In this document: positions 33,518 through 43,989 of the stretch, in pieces
Layout: every line of letters begins with the position of its first letter
How positions within the stretch are numbered: position 1 is the stretch's first letter
DNA from: Eleusine coracana subsp. coracana
Lineage: Eukaryota > Streptophyta > Magnoliopsida > Poales > Poaceae
Assembly (NCBI GenBank): GCA_032690845.1
Contig: CM064428.1
Location: 22,976,001 to 23,040,000, forward strand
Length of the DNA: 64,000 nucleotides
Reading direction: 5' to 3'
The notes under the pieces: generated by a model
The model's input: only the letters and a program-made list of their open reading frames with translations
Told to the model about the DNA's origin: nothing
Databases searched by the model: none
Made by a program: the position numbers and the translations under genes

Positions 33518-34308
33518 AGTACCCCTTCCCCCGTGGGAAGGGTTGGATTCTTTGCCATTTCACTCACTCTTCAGCTAGAGCTCTCCCCTCTCACTCCTAG
33601 GCTTGTTCTTGAGATTCAAACCCAAGTGAGAGAGATCCAACCCCACAAAAGCTTGAGCACATCCTTCCCTCCCCATCAAGATTTGATTTTCTTGTTACTC
33701 TTGGAGACTTGGTCTCCTAGACGGCTAGGCGTCGCCCTTGAGCTCCCAACTTCGTGTGGTGAGTCGGGGACGTTTGTGAAGGTGTGATTTGCCTTCAGAG
33801 GAAAAGAATCAAGTGGAGAAAGAAATCCAAGCATGATCTTTGTGATTGCTTGGCGGGGAAAAGGGTTGAGAGAGACCCGACCACTTTGTGTGGCTCCTCA
33901 ACGAGGACGTAGGAACTACTTAGTGTTGTTGCCGAACCTCGGGTTAATTCTTGTGTCTCTCTTTACTTTCCCACTTTTAGATTCGTGCTTGCTCATTTCT
34001 TTCATACTATTGTGCTTGTATCACTTGTTCTTTGTGTGGCTAGTCTTTCATTCAAGAACTCTAGGTATACATTGCATTAGGTTCACTTCTACCAAGTTAG
34101 TATTTCCTTCTATTTGTTATCCGCATTATATTCATTGTTTAGAGGAAGGTTAGAGAGAAGGTCTGTCACTTGACAGAACTTCGGTGGCAACGGAAGTTCC
34201 ATCACTACTGACAGAAGTTCTGTCACTCCTGTTTATTTGATAATACTTTAGTGCTTTTTCAGGATTATTTTTAGATTGCCTATTCACCCCCCCTCTAGGC
34301 AACTTTCA

Positions 34309-34323
34309 ATTGGTATCAGAGCC
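34309..34323 (+). other. Element A primer-binding site
   Basis: ATTGGTATCAGAGCC adjoins the LTR end and is complementary to initiator methionine tRNA. The same site in B has one substitution. Confidence 0.82.
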
Positions 34324-34362
34324 TGAATCTTCTACAAGACTTGAAAGCTTGAAGATTAAAAG

Positions 34363-36470
34363 ACGTCGAAGCCAGGAGAAAGTGACAAGCCTCAAGATCT
34401 TAGTTCAACAAGAAAGGGAAATGAGTTGCACAGATCCATCCCCTTCAACTATGCCGATGTGGCAAATATCCGTGCAAGTGGAAGTGGAAGATTGCCTTAC
34501 TTTGAAGGCAAGGATTTTAGTTGGTACAAGCATTGCATGAAGATATATCTCATGTCAATTGGTCCACCAATTTGGGAAATTGTGGAGAAAGGATACACCT
34601 TGGAAGACAAGGACAATCCTACAACTATGGACCAACTCAACATACATCGCAATGCTCAAGCGGTGTTAGCCATTCTCTCTTCCTTGAATCCAAAGGAATA
34701 TTCAAGAGTTACCGGAATTGAGAATGCCCAAAAAATGTGGAAGAAGCTTATATGTGCCCATGAGGGAGTGGATGTTGTGAAGAAGTGAAGACTTCAAGTT
34801 CTCAAGAATCAATTCAACTTTTTCGTGATGAATAAGGGAGATGAGCCTCAACAAACTCATGATAGGCTCGTGGACATTGTAAATGAGAGAAGATCCTATG
34901 GAGACAACATCAAAGATGAGGAAGTCAACTATAAGCTCCTCATGGCTCTTAGGATGTGGAATTCCATACTTTGCACCATCATTGAAGAGAAGGATGGTTT
35001 TGAGAGCTTCACAACAGATGAAGTCATTGGAAGAATAAATGTCCACAAGAGTCGCGATGATGAGGGCAAGAGAGTGAACGTGCTCATAGGAGATGAGAGC
35101 ACAAGCAAGAAGGACTTGGCGCTCAAGGCCAAGAAGACTCATGATGATGATGATGAAGACGTAGATGATGAAGAATTTGCCTTATTTGTCAAGAAATTTG
35201 GCAAATACATGATCAAAAATGGTTTCACCAAAAGAAGCTTTGACAAGGAAAAAGATAGAAGAACAAATAGAAGATGCTACGAGTGTCATGAACAAGGACA
35301 CATGATTGTTGATTGTCCAAGATTAAATGGCAAGGGCAAGAAAAATGAAAAGTGCAACAACAAGACAAAGCCCAACAAAAAGCCATACAACAAGGGACAT
35401 GCTCACATTGGCCAAGAATACATCTCCGATGATGATGATGATGATGATGATGATGAGGGTGGCATTGCAAATATTGCCATTGGTCTATCTCCGGCCAAGA
35501 ATTCACTCTTCAACAACCTCACCAATGATGAAGATGATGCCCCTCGATGCTTCATGGCCAGGGAAAGCAAGGTAACTCCTCACACCGATTTTAATCCTTC
35601 TTATTGTAGTGATGAAGAGGAGGATTTGGTCCCCTCTATGCATGAAATGGTGAAAATGCTAGATAAGCTACAACGGGAGTTGGACAATCAAGAAAGAATC
35701 ATTGATAGACAAGAAGAGTTGGTTGATGAAGAAAGAAGCAAGAACCTTGAGCTCACTAAGCAACTTGAGCAAGAGAAGGAGAAGAACGAGGTTCTAACCA
35801 AGGACCTTACAAAGGTCAATGAGACAACTGAATCATGCACCTCAATGACCAAGAAGTATCAAGAAAGGTGCAACTCCTTGCAAGAGGAGAACAAGGCCTT
35901 AACAAAGGCCGTTGAAGATCTCAAGGCAACCTGAAGATCATTATTGAAGAAGCTTCAATCCTCTCAAGCTTCAACAAGCAAGGGTTGTTGAAGGTGCCAC
36001 AACATTGATGTTGACATGATTGCCAAGCAAGATGCATTCATTGAGAAGCTAACCAACCAAGTCAATGAGCTCAAGAAGAAAGCTCAAGTGGAGACCACAA
36101 CAAAAATAGTTGTGAGCCAAGAGCCTCTCATGACAGGAGAGGATTAGGGTACAACAGGAATGCACCCAAAGGAAGGCACAACAAGAGAATCAACTTTGTG
36201 CATGAGAACAAGGGAAAGCAAGTGGCACAAGAAAGAATCATCAAGCCCAAGAATGCTTCCCAAGTCAACAAGAACATCAAGAACTCTACCATATCCTTTG
36301 ATGATTTTGACGCCTCTTATGTGCTAACCCATAATGCTTATGGTAGATTAGTTGCCAAGTTTGTTGGGACACATGATGCAAGGTGGAAACCTTGTGTGTG
36401 TGTGCCCAAAGTTCTTGTATCTAGTGCTAAGGGACCCATACCAACTTGGGTGCCTCAAACACGTGCTTAA
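34363..36470 (+). pseudogene. Element A gag (UBN2, zinc knuckle, poly-Asp, coiled coil)
   Basis: The start codon used by B (ATG) is ACG here (34363-34365). UBN2 gag follows (GKDFSWYKHCMKIYLMSIGPP, DKDNPTTMDQLNIHRNAQAV) with a TGA at 34786. From 34825 the frame is open for 369 codons: zinc knuckle CYECHEQGHMIVDC (intact CX2CX4HX4C), a run of nine Asp coded by (GAT)n at 35427-35457, then a heptad-rich coiled coil (about 35640-35930). A stop at 35932 breaks it. The C-terminal part is readable at 36198-36470. Confidence 0.85.
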
Positions 36471-36479
36471 TTTCCTTTG

Positions 36480-36904
36480 TAGGAATACTCCTCTGGTGGT
36501 GCAATATGGGCACTTGATAGTGGATGCTCAAATCATATTACTGGAGAGAGATCAATGTTCTCCACACTTGATCATGACAATCTACCGAGTGGAGGCATAT
36601 CATTTGGAAATGACAACAAGGGAAAGGTAATTGGTCGTGGACGGATTGACATCACCCATGACCTTTCAATCTGTAATGCTTATCTTGTAAATGGTCTAGG
36701 ATACAACTTAATATCTGTATCACAACTTTGTGAGATGGGCTATAGTTGTCTCTTTGACGATGATGGTGTGACCGTCTTTAGCAAGAAAGATTCCTCAATT
36801 GCTTTCAAAGTGTATCTAGAGGACAAGATCTATCTTGTTGATTTCACCAACAAGGAAGGATCTAACGTAAGTACTTGTTTGGTTGCTAAAACTACCTTGG
36901 GTGT
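36480..36904 (+). pseudogene. Element A protease and GAG-pre-integrase, interrupted by C
   Basis: ALDSGCSNHITGERSMF carries an intact D-S-G protease site. It is followed by GGISFGNDNKGKVIGRGRI and GLGYNLISVSQLCEMGYS. The frame is open to KTTLG at 36900, where element C begins. The rest of the domain is at 48233. Confidence 0.85.
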
Positions 36905-38658
36905 TGAAGGACCGAGAAGGCGACCAGAGGGGGGGGGGTCAATGGGAGCCAATTAAAATTCTTCTCAAGAACTTGGCCTATGTCCCAACTACAACCCAAA
37001 CCAACCTCTAACCATGTCACCAAGATTACACACACCAACTTGTGATGTGTTAACCCTAGGAATGACTCAAACCAAAAGGACACATAGCGGAAGCACAAGA
37101 GAAACAAAAAGGTAAACAAGGAAGATCCAAAAGATGACAAAACTGAGCCTGACAGAAGTTCCGTGGTGCCCGACGGAAGTTCTGAAGCCCCCGACAAAAG
37201 TTCTGTCAATCACGGAAGTTCCGTGCGACGGGAGAACTGTCACTCACGGAAGTTCCGTGGTTTTTGATGGAACTTCTGTCATGCTCATGGAAGTTCTATC
37301 CTGGCCATGGAAGTTCTGTCCTGGGCAAAACAGCAGCTCCGTTCGGGAAAGAAAATTGCCAAAACCCTATCAAACAACTCCAAAAATCACGAAATTTGGA
37401 CGAGATCATCCTCAATACATCACGACCCTCCTTTAAAGACATCTTGTGCCAAGAACACCGAAAAGGGGAAACTTGAGAAAACGTTGAAATCGAAGGTGCT
37501 CGTGCCTATGATTCGGTCAAAGACCTATATGGGATTGTTCTAGCACATCATAGCACCAAGACCCCCCACAAAATCCATCCCAAAATTCACTCAAAATCGA
37601 GATCGAAAATCACCACGAAAATAGTTCCGAAAATAAGAAAAAGGGAATTTTGGGATTCAAGTGAAGAGGGAAATCTTGAGCACGAAAATACTTCTCATAT
37701 CATAGAAAGGTGCTTACAAAATTCATAGGTACAAGGCTAGGAAGCCACCCTCTTCCTCCCACTATTTGGAAGAGCAAGAGATGTCTCTCACACACCCTTT
37801 CCTCTCCTCTAAAACATGAAGTCCTCTCCTAGCACTTTGAATAGAGTCCTAACACTAGGCTAATGGGAAGAGAGGCACCTCTCCCACTAGCCACACCTCT
37901 CCTTATATAGGCCTAGCGTCTATTGTCCACATGACCACTCTACCCTCGACCTACATAAGACACCCACCTACCACCGGGGGCATAACCGTCCATCTTTTTC
38001 CTCATCGTCTGAATGCCATCAGACGCTTCACGTCTTTTCTTCATCTCGAAGCAAACTCCGTGATGGTGCCTCGTGCACCACCAACCACCACCACTGGTTT
38101 TGAGGCCTAAACCGGGAAACCGCCTTGCACGCTTCTCAATGCGTGACTTCTCGATGTTGCCACGTGTCACCTTGTCCCACGATCCTGACCACCGGCAAGT
38201 CTCTCCCAGTCCCTGTCCATTGGGCCCCCTTGTCACTTGCACCGACATCCCGTTCGCCTTGATTTGGTCAACACGCCGTTTTCATCACCACCACGGTTTT
38301 GAGGCTCAGCCGTGAAACCGTCCGTGCTTCTTGCCTCTCCATGTGTACGGTGTGGATCACCCTTGACTTCACCGGGCATCTCGATCCTCTGGCCCCAAGT
38401 CCCCTACTTGTGCCCGATCCTCTCGCCGTTGACCGCCAAATCGACTCCAGTGATCTACACATCATGAGACAAGCAAACACATTTCCCATCTCCTGCAACA
38501 TCACCAATACCTCCATCAACTCCAGTTAGTCATAACCATAATATGCAAACCCATGCAATCCCTGGATTCCCGCATTTCAACTCAAACATCAAATCCGCTC
38601 AAGTCAATTACTCATCACAAATGTAGCAAACCATGGCACATATCCACATGGTTTCTCA
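36905..38658 (-). repeat. Element C 3' LTR (1754 bp)
   Basis: The minus strand starts TGAGAAACC at 38658, right after the purine tract (complement of CTCCCCCTTG), and ends GGTCCTTCA at 36905. Compared with the 5' LTR it lacks about 45 bp near 37437 (counterpart of 46977-47021). Palindromes of the ACGGAAGTTCCGT type lie at 37145-37325. Confidence 0.88.
37145..37325. promoter_or_regulatory. Palindrome cluster in the C 3' LTR
   Basis: About nine variants of ACGGAAGTTCCGT, for example CACGGAAGTTCCGTG at about 37213 and 37247. This is the same motif as in A and B although the LTR backbone is that of D. Confidence 0.65.
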
Positions 38659-39993
38659 ATCTCCCCCTTGATGAGTACATTCACAACATCAAATGTACAA
38701 AGATTAAAGGTGAATAAGCACATCCAAATGGCCAAACCCAAAGAAAAGGTGAAAACAAGCCATCTAGCAAGTAGGGATCACAAAACCAAGAGTTGACAAA
38801 GAAAGCGACTTGAGACGCAAAGAATGTGAAAAGCGCAAGAAACCGCTCAAGATCATGATATGTTCCCCCTCAAGTTGTGGTAGGTCTCATGTAGTGCAAA
38901 ACGGATCATATGAGTTTGTTAGCATTATTTGTGCATGACCCCAAAATTTTCTCCCCCTTTGGCAATGAACTCATCAAAGAGGCAAAAGAACAAGCAAACA
39001 TGCAATGCATGAAAATGCAAACCTAAGGAGCTTCAACAATTATGCAAACAAGCATTTAACTTTGCTAACTATAACCATAGTGCCATGAAGTGTAAAGGCA
39101 ATAGCTCCCAATCATGCAAAGATCAAAAATAGATAGTAAGGCATAAACACCATGAGCTATACAGGCTAAGCAGAAAGATTGACTAGCTTAGATATAATCA
39201 AATTTTGCTTATCATGAGAAAATCTGCCACCACATGTGTAAGTACTCTCATCCAAGGCAAAACAAGCACCAAGTGAATCATAAGAATCTAGCCAGTTTCA
39301 ATCTCAATAAGGGCAACAAGCACTCGTAGAAAATGAGCTATACAAACGCTCACATATGCAACAGAGACTCAGTTTGAGCAAGTGATTATTGTTTATCCTC
39401 GTGTCCTCTTATCCATGCGGAGGGTCGCATGGTTGGGTACGGCAAACACCCCGAGGCTTCAAGTCACAATGTTTGGATTTAGCATTATTGAGTAATTCTT
39501 GATCAAAGCACTTAGCAGATTTTTTAGGATTATGCACAAGACAAAAGAGCATGCCTTTGCGGCAAAAGGAACACATGTTCCCACAATGTTACATCATGAG
39601 CTAAACATTTGCAAAGCCTTCCATTTCGCAAACACAAGGTGCCAAAGCCAAGACATCCTCTAGACTAGCCTCAATGCAAGCTTCAACAAGGATAAAAGCA
39701 ATTATACACATGGTGAGCAAGTTTTTGCAAGATTAGATCATAAGGTTTACAAGAAGCTCAGTTTACCTTTAAGATTAGCAAGTTGTTCACATGAGTTTAT
39801 AACAGGCCATCTAGAAAATCTAAGCATGAGAGATTACCATCACATCCACACAACTTAGCTCAAGCTCAATCATAGAAAGGAGAAATGCAAGGAAGCATAA
39901 GAATCAAAGCTTATCTACCAATGCATATATTATATATGAGATGCAATGCAAAAATGGTAAGATACATATATATAAGAGAAAACCAACTCCCCC
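38659..39993 (-). other. Element C 3' noncoding region
   Basis: There is no gene. On the minus strand TTTGAGGGGGAGTTGG (about 40000-39984), TTGAGGGGGAAC (about 38878), AAAGGGGGAGAAAA (about 38960) and AAGGGGGAGAT (38671-38659) are repeated polypurine tracts. The last abuts the LTR and is the likely working primer of plus-strand synthesis. Confidence 0.7.
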
Positions 39994-40652
39994 TCAAATG
40001 ATGCCATAGGGATGACAAACACCAAGTTCCCCTCGAAGAAAACCATGTCTCGAAGCATCTAGGGGCTTGGTGAGGATATCAGCTAGTTGGTTTTTGGTCT
40101 CAATGTATTTGAGCTCAACATCCCCCTTCTCAACATTGTCTCTCAGGAAGTGGAATCGCACATTGATGTGTTTGACCTTACCATGTTGGACTGGGTTTTT
40201 GGCTAAGCATATGGCACTGGAATTATCACACATGAGTGAAACACCCTTAAAAATCAATCCATAGTCTCTCATGGTAGATACAATCCATAGGATTTGTGAG
40301 CAGCAGCTAGCTGCAGCTACATACTCAGCCTCTGTGGTGGATTGGGAAACACTCGACTGCTTACGAGAAGACCAACAGATCAAAGAAGTACCCAAAAAAT
40401 GGCAAGTACCAGAAGTGCTCTTCCTATCAATTCTACACCCAGCAAAGTCCACATCCGAATACCCAATGAGATCAAGAGATGAAGATGCAGAGTACCAAAG
40501 ACCAAACTCAAGGGTGTATTTGAGATACCTGAAGATGCGCTTGACAGCCTTGCGATGAGTCACCCTTGGGGAAGCTTGAAAGCGAGCACAAAGACACTCC
40601 GCAAAGTGTATGTCAGGTCTTGTTGCTATCAGGTACAAGAGAGAGCCAATCA
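39994..40652 (-). pseudogene. Element C RNase H, cut off from RT by the miniature element
   Basis: Minus strand: MIGSLLYLIATRPDIHFAEC, IGYSDVDFAGC (catalytic Asp), KSTSGTCHFLG, TEAEYVAAASC (Glu), MCDNSSAICLAKNPVQHG (Asp) and ADILTKPLDAS. The frame is open from the insertion point to the stop at 39994 and shows little decay. The insertion lies just before MIGSLL, so it separates the RT connection from RNase H. Confidence 0.85.
40648..40652. repeat. Target-site duplication of the miniature LTR element, left (AATCA)
   Basis: AATCA precedes TGATACATCC and recurs at 41351-41355. It is a perfect 5-bp duplication. Confidence 0.92.
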
Positions 40653-40982
40653 TGATACATCCGGCCCAGGTGGGGTGGAACGAAGCCCGACACACTGATC
40701 TGGATTCCTGGAATCCCACAATATTAGCACCGCAACTCCTGCCGAACGCCCGACATACCAACCCGATCCTAGGTCCGTGACCCGAATCCGCAGTCTTAGC
40801 ACCGCAACTTTGGCGCCCTCACTCAGGGAAACACCCAATCTCCCTAAAAGACTAGTCTGATAGGGGAAGGGTGGCTCTCCCTTTTAAGGTGGCTTCCACC
40901 TCCCAAGCTAAGCAAGGTGGGATTATTCAGAGGCTCACACGGTCGCCGCCCCAGCGGGTAATAGTGGAGGATGTCCTCATCA
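40653..40982 (-). repeat. Miniature element LTR (left in the window, 3' LTR)
   Basis: A 330-bp LTR with TG...CA ends. Short minus-strand frames across it (about 40650-40838) are not genes. Confidence 0.88.
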
Positions 40983-41021
40983 TTCCCCCCTTCTTAACAA
41001 GGGCCTAGCTCTAATACCAAA
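40983..41021 (-). other. Miniature element internal domain: primer site and polypurine tract only
   Basis: 39 bp in total. TGGTATTAGAGC lies two bases from the 5' LTR and AAGAAGGGGGGAA touches the 3' LTR. About a dozen bases separate the two signals. Confidence 0.85.
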
Positions 41022-41350
41022 TGATACATCCGGCCCAGGTGGGGTGGAACGAAGCTCGACACACTGATCCGGATTCCCGGAATCCCGCAATCTTAGCACC
41101 GTAATTCCTGCCGAAAGCCCGACACACCAACCCAATCCTAGGTCCGCGACCCGAATCCGTAGTCTTAGCACCGCAACTTCGGCACCCCCACTCAGGGAAG
41201 ACCCAATCTCCCTAAAAGACTAGTCTAATGGGGGAAGGGTGGCTCTCCCTTTTAAGGTGGCTTCCACCTCCAAAGCTATGCAAGGTGGGATTATTCAGAG
41301 GCTCACACGATCGCCGCCCCAGCGGGTAATTGTGGAGGATGTCCTCATCA
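41022..41350 (-). repeat. Miniature element LTR (right in the window, 5' LTR)
   Basis: A 329-bp LTR, about 93% identical to the other by eye. Many differences are C/T or G/A, as expected from decay of methylated cytosines. Confidence 0.88.
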
Positions 41351-41355
41351 AATCA
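41351..41355. repeat. Target-site duplication of the miniature LTR element, right (AATCA)
   Basis: It matches 40648-40652. C's RT sequence continues immediately. Confidence 0.92.
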
Positions 41356-42420
41356 TGCTACTGTACTCCCTTTGATCCACCGCTTCACAGTCTTCATCAG
41401 GGTCAAGAGCCATTGTTTTGGACATCGGTGTAGACAACGGCTTCACATTGACCATGTCGAACTTCTTCAGGAGATCCTTCGTGTACTTGGCTTGATGCAT
41501 GAAAGTGCCTTGCTTGCACTGCTTGATTTGAAGTCCAAGAAAGAAGGTGAGCTCGCCCATCATCGACATCTGAAATTCACTTTCCATGGCTTCCTGAAAT
41601 CTGGACACAAGAGCATGAGAGGAACCACAAAAGATGATATCATCCACGTAAATCTGAACCATTAGAAAGTCATTGCCATGCTTGAGAGTGAACAAGGTTT
41701 TATCAACACACGCCATGACATACCCACGCTCTAGCAAGAAGGTCTTAAGCCTAGCATACCATGCCCCATGTGCTTGCTTTAGCCCGTACAAAGCCTTCTG
41801 AAGCTTGTACACACGGTTTGAGTGTTTGTGGTGCTCAAAGGCAGGGGGTTGCCTCACATTCACTTTTTTCTCTATGAAACCACATTTGATAGAGTCTAAT
41901 GCCCTTGGCGGCAGCAAATGCAAGCAAGATCCTAATGGCTTCTATGCGAGCAACAGGAGCAAAGGTTTCACCATAATCTAAACCCTCTATTTGGCTAAAA
42001 CCTTGAACAACTAGCCTAGCCTTGATTCTCAAAACCTCACCATCTTCCCCATGTTTGTTTTTGAACACCCACTTGGTTCCTATGACATTGACATTTTTGG
42101 GAGTCTCTACAAGGGTCCAGACTTTGTTTCTCTCAAAGTTTTCCAACTCCTCATGCATGGCATTAACCCAATGTTCATCAGATAGTGCGTGTCCAACATC
42201 TCGGGGTTCAAAGGTTGCAACAAAGAGAGAATTGGTAAAGCAAGCAAGATGTGCAGACCTTGACCTTGTTGTCCTCTCATAGAGATTACCGATCATCTGT
42301 TGGGGTGGATGTTGATGTTGAATGTGGTGAGAAGCCTCTCTCGCAGAGTGTACCTCCCCCTCAACCACAGCTGGAGCTTGCTCAACAGCCACGGAAGTCG
42401 ATGTAGAAGCTTCTGGACCC
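41351..42420 (-). pseudogene. Element C reverse transcriptase, motif A deleted
   Basis: On the minus strand, 42392-41890 covers HEELENFERNKVWTLVETPKN to GIRLYQM. In D the text continues with motif A (MDVKSDFPNG). In C about 24-26 bp are missing at about 41888, with an AATG repeat at the junction in D-like sequence. This removes the catalytic Asp and shifts the frame. 41880-41351 then gives HVYKLQKALYGLKQAHGAWYAR and YVDDIIFCGSS (the second catalytic box intact), then MMGELTFFLGLQIKQCKQG. Confidence 0.85.
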
Positions 42421-42497
42421 TCTGCTAGAGTAGTGGTAGCAGCAGGAACAAGCTCAGATGAGAGATGAAGTGAATCATCATCATCATCATCAAAGCC

Positions 42498-43865
42498 CTA
42501 TAGGTCCTCTTCTACAAAGATGCTTTCCTTCATCTCCTTGCCACCTGCAGACTCAATTACATTCCTTGCACAAGAGTTTGATTCATCAAAGGTTACATCG
42601 CAGGATTCTACGATGGTGTTAGTCTCTAAATTCAAAACTTTGTAGAAATGACCATGAAGAGAGTAACCAAGATTGCCACGCTTATCAAACTTATCAAGAG
42701 ATCCATCGGAAGACCTTGACTCAAACTTATCAAGATTGCCACGCTTGAGAATAAAGCACTTGCAAGCAAAGGCACGCAAATGAGAAACCGAGGGCTTTCT
42801 CCCAAAACGCAGCTCATAAGAAGTCACATTAAGAATTGAGCGTAAGAAAATCCGATTGGAAACATAGCAAGCAGTGCTAATGGCCTCAGCCCAGAACCGC
42901 CTTGGAGTCCTATGCTCATCGAGCATCGTCCGGGCCATCTCCACTAAGGTTCTGTTCTTTCTTTCAACCACACCGTTCTGCTGGAGAACACGAGGTGCTA
43001 AAAACTGATGCTCAATACCATGCCCAAGACAGGAAGCATCAAAGGAGGAGTTCTTGAACTCGGTGCCATTATCACTGTGAATCGCTCGTAATGCACCAAG
43101 GAGTTGCTTGAACAACCTCAAAGCTAAGCTCCGAAAGTGATGAAACACTTCATCCTTGCTCTCAAGAAAGTAAACCCAAGAGTAGCGAGAATAGTCATCA
43201 ACAATCACAAGAACATACCACTTCCCACCCGCCGAACGAACCCGAGAAGGACCAATAGTGTCCATATGAAGCAACTCTCCAGGGCGTTCAGTCATCACCA
43301 AATTAATTGGTGGATGAGAAGTGGCAATCATTTTCCCATGACGACAAGGAGCACAAACCAAATCCTTATCAAATTTGAGCTTAGGCAATCCTCGGATCAA
43401 ACGCAGGCCACTCAAGCGACATAACAAGTCAAAGCTCATGTGACCCAGTCTCCTATGCCATTTCCAGAGCTCAGAAGAAGATTGAGCAAACAAGCACTTG
43501 TGAGAACCAGGAGAACCAGCAAAATCAGCCTGAAAAACTCTGCCAATGCGAGAAATCCCACAAACCAAGGAGCCACTCGAATCAAGAACAAAAGAGGCAT
43601 TCGACTTAAAGCGCACTTCCAAACCAACATCAAGAAGCTGAGAGACAGAGAGGAGATTGTACTTGAGAAACTCAACCAACCCAACATCATTGAGAGTGAA
43701 GTTCTCATTTACCTTTATCGCGCCCCTTCCCTTCACTCTTCCTCTCTTGTCATCTCCAAAGGTCACATACTCCCAATGCTTCAAGGGAGTGAGGCTGGAG
43801 AACCACTTTGCATTTCCGGTCATGTGGCGCGAACACCCGGAATCCATCAACCACTTGTTCTCCAA
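42498..43865 (-). pseudogene. Element C protease, GAG-pre-integrase and integrase
   Basis: One open frame of 455 residues on the minus strand, the best preserved pol segment in the window. It has MDSGCSRHMTG (protease D-S-G), VTFGDDKRGRVKGRG, LLSVSQLLDVG, WHRRLGHMSFD with CAPCRHGK (zinc domain), HMDTIGPSR (Asp), IHSDNGTEFKN (Asp), QQNGVVERKNRTLVEMAR (Glu) and FWAEAISTACYVSN. Near the end the text LDKFESRSSDGSLDKFDKRGNL contains a local duplication (about 42675-42745) that replaces the motif seen in D. Confidence 0.87.
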
Positions 43866-43989
43866 GCCTCCACCTGCTGCCTACAAAGGACGAGAAGTGA
43901 AAGTCGATGGTTCAGTGCTGGGGTTAGTCAAAAAGCATTTGGGAATCCAGCACTGAACCATACGACCGGTAGTAGTCATCATAGTTCTT

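Larger units (their letters stand above)
32858..34308 (+). repeat. LTR1, 5' LTR of element A (1451 bp)
   Basis: It starts TGAAGATGCATC and ends AACTTTCA before the primer site. It has a palindrome cluster at 33180-33480, TATA box at 33509, a second set of palindromes at 34160-34235, and a C-rich motif TATTCACCCCCCCTCTAGGC near the end. It closely resembles LTR2 and LTR3. Confidence 0.9.
40653..41350 (-). mobile_element. Complete miniature LTR retroelement (TRIM/SMART type), 698 bp
   Basis: Two direct repeats of 330 and 329 bp (40653-40982, 41022-41350) enclose only 39 bp (40983-41021). On the minus strand each LTR starts TGATGAGGACATCC and ends GGATGTATCA. The 39 bp hold TTTGGTATTAGAGC (one mismatch to the usual methionine-tRNA primer site) directly after the 5' LTR, and AAGAAGGGGGGAA, a polypurine tract, directly before the 3' LTR. 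It has no coding capacity, so its replication must have used another element's proteins. A 5-bp TSD on both sides shows retroviral-type integration. The LTRs differ at about 20-25 positions by eye. Confidence 0.9.

Noticed and set aside
35225..35506. Minus-strand frame with a poly-His run
   Set aside because: It is the complement of the (GAT)n Asp tract in element A gag. The sense strand is clearly the coding one.
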